14,248 bases of DNA, taken from Frankiaceae bacterium (lineage in GTDB: Bacteria; Actinomycetota; Actinomycetes; JAFAQI01). This document shows, one piece after another, positions 7,390 through 12,984 of the stretch; position 1 is the stretch's first letter, and every line of letters starts with the position of its first letter. The DNA is taken from NCBI GenBank assembly GCA_030840545.1, contig JAVEEH010000057.1, positions 1 through 14,248 of the forward strand. The letters are read 5' to 3'. A program made the position numbers and the translations under genes. The notes beneath the pieces were generated by a model, which worked only from the letters and a program-made list of their open reading frames with translations, searched no databases and was not told where the DNA came from.

Positions 7390-8526
7390 TCAGACCCGGC
7401 GCGGAGCCAGGGTCGGGGTTGCGCGGTCCAGCTGACGTTGCTGTTCACGCTCGCGCTCGCGGAGGACGCGGCCGAGGCGGCTGGTGGTCGCATTCGGCAC
7501 CGGCACGGTGCTGTCGGCCAGCACTGCTCCGGCCGCGACGACCAGCAGCGCGATCGCCACCGCGCCGATCCAGAAGGCCGTGTTGGGCGACGATGGGGCC
7601 GGCTTGCGCAGCGCGACCGTGGTGCTCGTGGTCGGGGTCGAGCCGGAGCCGGCGACCACCGGGGGCTGGGCCGAGCCGCCGGCCGTGCCGGTCGTCGGGC
7701 CGGTCGGCGGCAGGCTCACCGGGCCGGACGGCGGAGGCACCGAGCTCGAGCCGGTCGAGCCCGTGGACCCGGTGCCGCCGGTCGAGCCCGTGGACCCGGT
7801 GCCGCTGCCGGTCGAGCCCGTGGACCCGGTGCCGCTGCCGGTGGGCGTCGTCGGGGCCGGTGGGGTGTAGTTCATCGTCGCCTTGACGGTCTTGGCGCCG
7901 GAGAACACGGCCTGGAAGGGTGTCTGGGTGTTGTCCGGGTCGTTGACGAGCGCTACGCCGACATTCTGGTCGTCGATCCACGCCTGCGCGATCGAAGAGA
8001 TGGTGAACGAGTAGGTGTCGCCCTTGACGCTGGGGGCGACCTTGCTCGAGCAGTCGACCGGCGGCTCGTCGCTGTAGTCGCCACCGTCGGCGGCGGCCCA
8101 CAGCCGCGTCGGCAGGCACGCCACGATGGGCGCCGCCGCAGAGTTGACGTTGGCCGCGCTGCTGGACTTGTCGAGCGTCACCGACACGGTGAAGTTGTCG
8201 ATCGTCGTGCCCGGCTTGAGGACACCGAGCTTGAACGCGAGGACCGTCATCTTGCTCGAGGTCGCGTCGTTGGACGTGTGCGCGACGGCGAGGTCGTGCG
8301 CGGGGACGCCGCTGGGCTCAGTGGCGGGTGGCGGGCCCACAGCGACCGGCGGCGGGTTCTGCTCGGCGACCGTCTGCCAGAACCAGGCGGCCTGCAGCAC
8401 CCCCGGCTTGACTGCCTTCGACGCAGCACGAGCCGGGGCCGCCTGAGCGGCCGTGGCCGGCCCCAGGATGAGGACACCCGGGGTCGCGAGCGCAAGCAGC
8501 ATGACGAGCTGCATGAGCCTCCGCAC
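7390..8526 (-). CDS. Secreted, membrane-anchored surface protein of the importer operon
   Basis: The 378-residue protein starts at GTG 8526, six bases after GGAGG at 8533-8537. The N-terminus is an export signal with basic MRRL, a hydrophobic core and a likely cleavage after AQA (27-29). The predicted extracellular domain (about 45-222) is beta-rich and holds only two cysteines, C137 and C159, a possible disulfide. The stretch near 170-220, with ISSIAQAWIDD and NVGVALVND, resembles the end of DNRLRE-like jelly-roll carbohydrate-binding domains; this resemblance is weak and from memory. A Gly/Ser/Thr linker (229-262) and a Pro/Thr stretch follow, then one membrane helix (about 315-337) and a basic cytoplasmic tail with the RERERE pattern. 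It is the first gene of the operon, 47 nt before the binding protein. It could be a receptor, a carbohydrate or wall anchor, or a scaffold. No named family is recognised. Confidence 0.82.
   Translation of the reverse strand: MRRLMQLVMLLALATPGVLILGPATAAQAAPARAASKAVKPGVLQAAWFWQTVAEQNPPPVAVGPPPATEPSGVPAHDLAVAHTSNDATSSKMTVLAFKLGVLKPGTTIDNFTVSVTLDKSSSAANVNSAAAPIVACLPTRLWAAADGGDYSDEPPVDCSSKVAPSVKGDTYSFTISSIAQAWIDDQNVGVALVNDPDNTQTPFQAVFSGAKTVKATMNYTPPAPTTPTGSGTGSTGSTGSGTGSTGSTGGTGSTGSTGSSSVPPPSGPVSLPPTGPTTGTAGGSAQPPVVAGSGSTPTTSTTVALRKPAPSSPNTAFWIGAVAIALLVVAAGAVLADSTVPVPNATTSRLGRVLREREREQQRQLDRATPTLAPRRV
7753..7839. repeat. 27-30 bp tandem repeat in the surface-protein linker
   Basis: Three head-to-tail units each begin GGTCGAGCCCGTGGACCCGG, at 7753-7779 (27 bp), 7780-7809 (30 bp) and 7810-7839 (30 bp). 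On the minus strand they encode the GTGSTGSTG-type linker between the extracellular domain and the membrane helix. Unit lengths are multiples of three, so gain or loss of a unit preserves the frame. Part of the unit (GGTCGA, then CCCGGTGCC) also occurs in the 18-bp repeat of the neighbouring binding-protein gene. Confidence 0.85.
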
Positions 8527-8614
8527 GATTCGCCTCCAGCCACTTGGACGGTTCCGTGGACTGTTCGACGCGGTGATCAGAAATCCTCCTGAAACACGAT
8601 GCGATGATCGCGGG
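8527..8614. promoter_or_regulatory. Divergent promoter region between importer operon and MFS gene
   Basis: These 88 bases separate two divergent start codons and must hold the operon promoter unless transcription starts inside the MFS gene. The ribosome binding site GGAGG for the surface protein is at 8533-8537 (minus strand). A second perfect AGGAGG on the minus strand (8585-8590) has no ATG, GTG or TTG at usable distance. Two imperfect direct repeats, GGACGGTTCC (8546-8555) and GGACTGTTCG (8558-8567), lie 12 bp apart and could be an operator, as could the palindrome TGATCA (8574-8579). I see no convincing -10/-35 pair. Confidence 0.45.
8533..8537 (-). promoter_or_regulatory. Ribosome binding site deciding the surface-protein start
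   Basis: GGAGG on the minus strand is followed by six bases and GTG at 8526. The next in-frame start, ATG 8514, would leave only three bases after its nearest Shine-Dalgarno-like CGGAGG. The GTG start also gives a normal signal peptide with a basic N-terminus. Confidence 0.7.
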
Positions 8615-9964
8615 GTGCCGCGCAACCCCGTCGCCGACCTACCCCGCGAGGTCGGCGTACTCATCGTGGTCGCGTTTTTCGTGGCTCTCGGGTTCGGGAT
8701 CGTGGCGCCGGCGCTGCCCTTGTTCGCACGTACGTTCGGAGTCGGCACCGCAGCGTCGGCTGCCGTGATCAGCGTGTTCGCCTTCCTGCGGATCGCGTTC
8801 GCGTTCCCGGCCGGACGGCTGATCGACCGCGTCGGTGAGCGTCTCGTGCTCGCGACCGGGATCGGCATCGTCGCCGTCTCGAGCGCGCTGGCCGGGCTCG
8901 CCCAGTCCTACTGGCAGCTCGTCGTGCTGCGCGGCGCGGGGGGCGTGGGCTCGGCGATGTTCTCGATCAGCGCGATGTCGGTGCTGGTCCGACTGGTGCC
9001 GACCGCCCAACGGGCCCGTGCGGTGGGCCTGTGGTCGGGCGGTTTCCTCCTCGGCGGCATCGCCGGGCCCGGTCTGGGCGGTGTCATCACGAGTGTCTCG
9101 ATCCGGCTCCCGTTCTTCCTCTACGCCGGGACGCTGGCGATCTCCGGCAGCGTGGCGCTGGTGGCGCTGCGGTCGACGCCGCTGGCCGACAAGGGCAGCG
9201 CTGCGGCGCTGACCCGAACCTCGTTGCCGGACGCGTTGCGGATGCCGGCGTTCCGGGCGGCGCTGGCGGCGAACTTCGCGGACGCCTGGGGCTCGATGGG
9301 TGTCCGGGCAGCGCTGATCCCGCTGTTCGTCGTGGAGGTGCTGCACCGCAGCGTCGTCTGGACCGGTGTCGGTTTCCTGCTCGTGACCGGCATCAACGCC
9401 CTCGTCCTGCTGCCGGCGGGCAGCTATGCCGACCGGGTCGGCCGGCGGCCCGTGCTGATCAGCGGCTGCGCGCTCGCCGGGCTGGCGTTCCTGGTGCTGG
9501 CGGTCTGGCCGTCGCTGCCCGGCTTCCTGATCGCGATGGCGGTGCTCGGGCTCGGCTCGGGGCTGTTGGATGTCGCACCCGCCGCGGTCGTCGGGGACAT
9601 CGTCGAAGGTCGCGGCGGCCCGGTGTTCGCGGCCTACTCGATGTCCTCGGACGTCGCCAACGTCGTGGGACCCATCGCCGCCGGCGCCATCGCCGAGGTG
9701 TCCTACTCGGGCGCCTTCGGGCTCACCGCGTTGATCCTCGGCGGTGCCGTCCTCGCGGGGTTCCGGATGCCGGAGACGAAGCTGATCGCCGACGCGCGGT
9801 CAGCCCGCGAGAGCCTGGCGCAGGTCGGCGAGCAGGTCGTCGACGTGCTCGATGCCGACCGAGAGCCGGACGAGGTCGCCCGGGACCTCCAGGGCGGAGC
9901 CCGTAACGCTGGCATGGGTCATGCGCCCGGGGTGCTCGATGAGCGACTCGACGCCGCCGAGTGA
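8615..9964 (+). CDS. Major facilitator superfamily transporter, DHA1 drug-efflux-like
   Basis: The GTG start at 8615 gives 449 residues, about 385 of them in a 12-helix MFS core. Two copies of the MFS motif A loop are clear: GRLIDRVGERLVL (67-79) between helices 2 and 3, and GSYADRVGRRPVL (269-281) between helices 8 and 9. These, and the start REVGVLIVVAFFVALGFGIV, fit proton-driven drug exporters of the TetA/multidrug type; the substrate is unknown. No ribosome binding site precedes GTG 8615. GTG 8573 is an in-frame alternative, but a leaderless start fits the homology-like opening better. The core ends at FRMPETK near residue 389. The last 60 residues or so are charged, non-membrane, and encoded opposite the 3' end of metB, so they look like read-through after loss of an earlier stop. 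The gene diverges from the importer operon and may serve export of a related compound. Confidence 0.88.
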   Translation: MPRNPVADLPREVGVLIVVAFFVALGFGIVAPALPLFARTFGVGTAASAAVISVFAFLRIAFAFPAGRLIDRVGERLVLATGIGIVAVSSALAGLAQSYWQLVVLRGAGGVGSAMFSISAMSVLVRLVPTAQRARAVGLWSGGFLLGGIAGPGLGGVITSVSIRLPFFLYAGTLAISGSVALVALRSTPLADKGSAAALTRTSLPDALRMPAFRAALAANFADAWGSMGVRAALIPLFVVEVLHRSVVWTGVGFLLVTGINALVLLPAGSYADRVGRRPVLISGCALAGLAFLVLAVWPSLPGFLIAMAVLGLGSGLLDVAPAAVVGDIVEGRGGPVFAAYSMSSDVANVVGPIAAGAIAEVSYSGAFGLTALILGGAVLAGFRMPETKLIADARSARESLAQVGEQVVDVLDADREPDEVARDLQGGARNAGMGHAPGVLDERLDAAE

Positions 9965-10942
9965 CTCGGCCAGGGTGAAGATCTTGGTGCGGGCGCAGAT
10001 GTCGAGCGCCTGCTGCTCGCCACCGGCGACGCTGAACGTCACCATGCCGCCGAAGCGCGTCATCTGCTTGCGGGCGACCTCGTCGCTGTCGGGGTAGAGC
10101 ACCTGCTTCACGGCGTCGTGCTTGCGCAGCATGGCGACGATGCGCTCGGCGTTGTCGCAGTGCCGGTCCATCCGCAGGGCGAGCGTCTTGATGCCGCGCA
10201 GCACCAGCCAGGAGTCGAACGGGCCGGCAACGCTGCCCATCGCGTTGTGGTGGAACGCGAGCTCCTCGGCGACAGCCGCGTCGTTGGTGACGAGAGCACC
10301 GCCGACCACGTCACTGTGTCCGCCGAGGTATTTGGTCGTCGAGTGCACGACCATGTCGGCGCCGAGGGCGAGTGGTTGCTGCAGGTAGGGCGACGCGAAG
10401 GTGTTGTCGACGACGAGTCGCGCCCCGACGTCGCGGGCGATGGCGGCGAGCCCGGTGATGTCGGCGACGTTGAGCAGCGGGTTTGTCGGCGTTTCGCACC
10501 ACAGCAGGGTGGTGTTGTCGCGGGTTGCGCGTCGTACGGCGTCGAGGTCTTGTTGGGCGACGGCGGTCCATTGCAGGCCCCAGCGCTCGAGCACGCGAGC
10601 GAACAGCCGGTAGGTGCCGCCGTAGGCGTCGCCGGGGATGACGACGTGGTCCCCTGGCTTGCAGAGCGCGCGAAGAAGGGTGTCCTCGGCGGCGAGACCA
10701 CTGGCGAACGCGATGCCGCGGACACCGCCTTCGAGCGAGGCGAGGCAGGCCTCGAGGGCGTCGCGGGTGGGGTTGGCGCTGCGGCTGTATTCGTAGCCGG
10801 CCCGTAGGCCGCCGACGCCGTCCTGGGCGTAGGTCGAGACCTGGTAGATGGGGGGCACGACGGCGCCGGTCTGCGCATCGGGCTCCTGACCGGCGTGGAT
10901 CGCGCGCGTCTCGAACGCGAGCTCGGTGTCGTCGGCGGCCAC
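9800..10942 (-). CDS. metB: Cystathionine gamma-synthase
   Basis: This 380-residue PLP enzyme of the Cys/Met metabolism family condenses cysteine with an activated homoserine ester to give cystathionine, feeding methionine synthesis. Visible motifs are the opening FETRAIHAGQEPD (10-22), YEYSRSANPTRDALE (50-64), the cofactor-stacking region around SGLAAEDTLL (81-90), VVDNTFASPYLQQPL (177-191), and the PLP lysine K204 in HSTTKYLGGHSDVVGG. Near the C-terminus, FTLAESLGGVESLIEHP is the usual family segment. GTG 10942 gives the normal N-terminus, but no ribosome binding site is seen, so it may be leaderless or coupled to the XRE gene 39 nt upstream. Members of this family can also act as gamma-lyase or O-acetylhomoserine sulfhydrylase; sequence alone makes MetB most likely without excluding the lyase. 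Its 3' end overlaps the convergent MFS gene by 165 nt. Confidence 0.92.
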   Translation of the reverse strand: MAADDTELAFETRAIHAGQEPDAQTGAVVPPIYQVSTYAQDGVGGLRAGYEYSRSANPTRDALEACLASLEGGVRGIAFASGLAAEDTLLRALCKPGDHVVIPGDAYGGTYRLFARVLERWGLQWTAVAQQDLDAVRRATRDNTTLLWCETPTNPLLNVADITGLAAIARDVGARLVVDNTFASPYLQQPLALGADMVVHSTTKYLGGHSDVVGGALVTNDAAVAEELAFHHNAMGSVAGPFDSWLVLRGIKTLALRMDRHCDNAERIVAMLRKHDAVKQVLYPDSDEVARKQMTRFGGMVTFSVAGGEQQALDICARTKIFTLAESLGGVESLIEHPGRMTHASVTGSALEVPGDLVRLSVGIEHVDDLLADLRQALAG

Positions 10943-10981
10943 GTGGTCACAGTAGTCGCGCGGGGACGCGCCGCCGGCAGG

Positions 10982-11464
10982 TCACCACCAGTCGTCGTCG
11001 CGACTGCCGAAGCGCTCCCGGGCGGCCGGCAGCAGCTCGATCGTCACGACCGGCTCGCCGCCGATGACCTCCGTGAGGCGACAGAACAGCCCCCAGCTGT
11101 CCCCTCCGCGCTCGAGCCTCGATACGGCGGACTGGCTCACGCCGGCGAGGTCGGCAAGCTGCTGCTGCGACAGGTGCACGTCGTGGCGCGCGTGGCGCAG
11201 AGCTCGGCCGAGCGGCCCCTTCGCCGGCTGGACGATGCCGCGCCCGCCGATGTCGATGTCGTCGAACCACACCGGCCAACCATGCGTGTCGGGGGGCGGC
11301 CCGGGGGCACCTGGCGAGGAGCCCGTGGACGCCGGAGGAGTGGTCGCCTGCTGTGGACGGTCACCGGTCAGGCATCGCCGATGCCCGGATGTTCCGAAAC
11401 CGCCGATGGCCCTGAGGACCCCGAGGGCCAGCCCTACTCTCCGGCAACTATGCGTCTCGGACAT
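10982..11464 (-). CDS. XRE-family helix-turn-helix regulator (start uncertain)
   Basis: The C-terminal part carries a clear Cro/CI-type helix-turn-helix: LGRALRHARHDVHLSQQQLA and then DLAGVSQSAVSRLERGG, about residues 85-121 of the long form. A short domain ending RDDDWW follows. It probably binds DNA as a small transcription factor. Two starts are possible. ATG 11464 gives 160 residues, but its first codons lie inside an inverted repeat, and residues 1-50 have looser codon use and no domain-like content. GTG 11272 gives a 96-residue protein containing the whole HTH. Neither has a ribosome binding site. If the short start is right, 11273-11569 is a 297-base gene-free stretch containing only the inverted repeat. 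The gene ends 39 nt before metB on the same strand and follows cbs, so regulation of sulfur amino-acid genes is plausible but unproven. Confidence 0.7.
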   Translation of the reverse strand: MSETHSCRRVGLALGVLRAIGGFGTSGHRRCLTGDRPQQATTPPASTGSSPGAPGPPPDTHGWPVWFDDIDIGGRGIVQPAKGPLGRALRHARHDVHLSQQQLADLAGVSQSAVSRLERGGDSWGLFCRLTEVIGGEPVVTIELLPAARERFGSRDDDWW

Positions 11465-11517
11465 GAGTCATGCGTCCAGCGACTGAGTCATGTCCGAGGC
11501 GCATAGTGCTCGGAGAG
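11437..11517. repeat. Long imperfect inverted repeat (possible miniature element or hairpin)
   Basis: The left arm 11437-11470 and right arm 11484-11517 pair at 29 of 34 positions around a 13-base centre. The core arms, 11447-11470 and 11484-11507, match at 22 of 24 positions. The core contains the half-site ATGTCCGAG(A/G)CGCATAGT read outward on each strand, plus two copies of GAGTCATG in direct orientation. Each arm provides an ATG reading outward: 11464 on the minus strand (MSETHS) and 11490 on the plus strand (MSEAHS). The repeat lies 53 nt past the cbs stop, so it could terminate cbs transcription. It could also be the remnant of a small insertion element. No transposase is present. Confidence 0.75.
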
Positions 11518-11569
11518 ACACCCGGCTTCCTGGCGCATTGAAGCGACGACGACGGGAGACCCGTTCTGT

Positions 11570-12940
11570 TCAACGGCCGGCGAGGAAGCCGAGCAGGTCC
11601 TGTCGGGTGACGATGCCGCGCGGCTTCCCGTCGTCGAGTACGACGGCGGCGTCGGCGTTCTGCAACGCTGCGACCGCAGCGGCGACCGGCTCCCCCGCAC
11701 CCACCATCGGCAGCGGCGCGGACATGTGCCGTTCGAGGGAGTCAGCGAGTCGGGCGCGGCCGGCGAACAGCGCGTCCAGCAGGTCTTTCTCCACGACCGA
11801 CCCGACCACCTCAGCCGCCATCACCGGCGGCTCCTCCTTGACCACCGGCATCTGCGAGACGCCGTACTCCCGCAGGATGTCGATCGCCTCGCGCACCGTC
11901 TCGGTCGGATGCACGTGCACGAACTCCGGCATCTGCGCACCCTTGCGCGACAGCACCTGCCCCACCGTCTCGGCCGGGCCACCGGTCGACAGGAAGCCGT
12001 AGTCCGCCATCCAGTCGTCGTTGAAGATCTTCGACAAATAGCCGCGGCCGCTGTCCGGCAGCAGCACCACCACGATGTCTCCCGCTTGCGCGCGCGCAGC
12101 CACCCGCAGCGCCGCGACCACAGCCATCCCGCACGACCCACCGACGAGCAACCCCTCCTCGCGGGCAAGCCGACGCGTCATGTCGAAGGAGTCGGCGTCG
12201 GAGACCGGGACGATCTCATCGGTGACGGTCTTGTCGTAGGTGTCCGGCCAGAAGTCCTCGCCGACGCCCTCGTCGAGATAGGGGCGGCCGGTCCCACCCG
12301 AGTAGACCGAGCCCTCCGGGTCGGCGCCGACGACGCGAACCCGGCCGGAGGACACCTCTTTCAGATAGCGCCCGGCACCGCTGATCGTGCCGCAGGTGCC
12401 GACACCCGCGACGAAGTGCGTCACCCGCCCGTCGGTCTGCCGCCAGACCTCCGGCCCGGTCGACTCGTAGTGCGACAGCGGGTTGTTGACGTTGGCGTAC
12501 TGGTTCGGCTTCCAGCCGCCCGGCCGCTCCCGGGCCAGCCGGTCGGAGACGTTGTAGTAGGACTCCGGGTGCTCCGGCGGCACCGCGGTCGGGCACACGA
12601 CAACCTCGGCGCCATAGGCGCGCATCACGTTGATCTTGTCCTGCGACACCTTGTCCGGGCAGACGAACACGCAGTGGTAGCCGCGTTGCTGCGCGACGAT
12701 CGCCAGCCCCACTCCGGTGTTGCCGCTGGTCGGCTCGACGATCGTTCCACCCGGCTTCAGCTCGCCAGACTCCTCGGCGGCATGGATCATCTTCTCGGCG
12801 ATGCGGTCCTTCACCGACCCGCCCGGGTTGAGGTATTCCACCTTCGCGAGCACCTCGGCCGGCAGACCCTCGGCGACCGAGTTCAACCGCACCAGCGGTG
12901 TGTTGCCGATCAGAGCGACAACCGAGTCGTAGACCTCCAC
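11570..12940 (-). CDS. cbs: Cystathionine beta-synthase with C-terminal CBS-domain pair
   Basis: This 456-residue enzyme condenses serine with homocysteine to cystathionine using PLP in the cytoplasm, the first step of reverse transsulfuration. The catalytic domain holds the PLP lysine K44 in NPGGSVKDR, the substrate loop EPTSGNTG (69-76), the phosphate-binding GTCGTISG (181-188) and the late GGSCGMA (267-273). Residues about 330-456 form two CBS domains: MPEFVHVHPTETVREAIDIL onward, then HMSAPLPMVGAGEPVAAAV. These commonly bind adenosyl ligands and regulate the enzyme. The tail distinguishes it from plain cysteine synthase. The GTG start at 12940 matches the family N-terminus but lacks a ribosome binding site. 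An AT-richer stretch (AAGATA on the minus strand, about 12951-12956) lies about 10 nt upstream, so leaderless expression is possible. The gene diverges from the thiolase by 44 bp. Confidence 0.94.
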   Translation of the reverse strand: MEVYDSVVALIGNTPLVRLNSVAEGLPAEVLAKVEYLNPGGSVKDRIAEKMIHAAEESGELKPGGTIVEPTSGNTGVGLAIVAQQRGYHCVFVCPDKVSQDKINVMRAYGAEVVVCPTAVPPEHPESYYNVSDRLARERPGGWKPNQYANVNNPLSHYESTGPEVWRQTDGRVTHFVAGVGTCGTISGAGRYLKEVSSGRVRVVGADPEGSVYSGGTGRPYLDEGVGEDFWPDTYDKTVTDEIVPVSDADSFDMTRRLAREEGLLVGGSCGMAVVAALRVAARAQAGDIVVVLLPDSGRGYLSKIFNDDWMADYGFLSTGGPAETVGQVLSRKGAQMPEFVHVHPTETVREAIDILREYGVSQMPVVKEEPPVMAAEVVGSVVEKDLLDALFAGRARLADSLERHMSAPLPMVGAGEPVAAAVAALQNADAAVVLDDGKPRGIVTRQDLLGFLAGR

Positions 12941-12984
12941 AGCCGGGAACGTATCTTGATCAGACCTGAACTGAGGAGCCCTCC
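12941..12984. promoter_or_regulatory. Compact divergent promoter region between cbs and thiolase
   Basis: Only 44 bases separate the GTG of cbs from the ATG of the thiolase. The stretch includes an AT-richer patch around 12951-12960, the palindrome TGATCA (12957-12962) and the thiolase ribosome binding site. Promoters for both genes must overlap here or reach into coding sequence. The octamer TGATCAGA also occurs in the other divergent region, at 8574-8581, which may be chance. Confidence 0.4.
12974..12978 (+). promoter_or_regulatory. Ribosome binding site of the thiolase gene
   Basis: AGGAG is followed by six bases and ATG 12985. It is the strongest Shine-Dalgarno match among the plus-strand genes and fixes the thiolase start. 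Confidence 0.75.

Noticed and set aside
6990..7840. CRISPR-like or satellite repeats
   Set aside because: The repeats are in-frame parts of Gly/Ser/Thr linkers without unique spacers of constant length.
8453..8614. Upstream ATG start for the MFS transporter
   Set aside because: It would overlap the divergent surface-protein gene and add a non-family segment; the homologous-looking N-terminus begins at 8615.
8527..8868. N-terminal extension of the surface protein into the MFS gene region
   Set aside because: The GTG at 8526 has a well-placed ribosome binding site and is followed directly by a signal peptide; the extension would bury it.
11490..12002. Plus-strand open frame starting MSEAHSARR from the inverted repeat
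   Set aside because: No ribosome binding site. After the repeat it runs through antisense cbs and is Ser/Arg/Thr-rich, so it is not treated as a gene.
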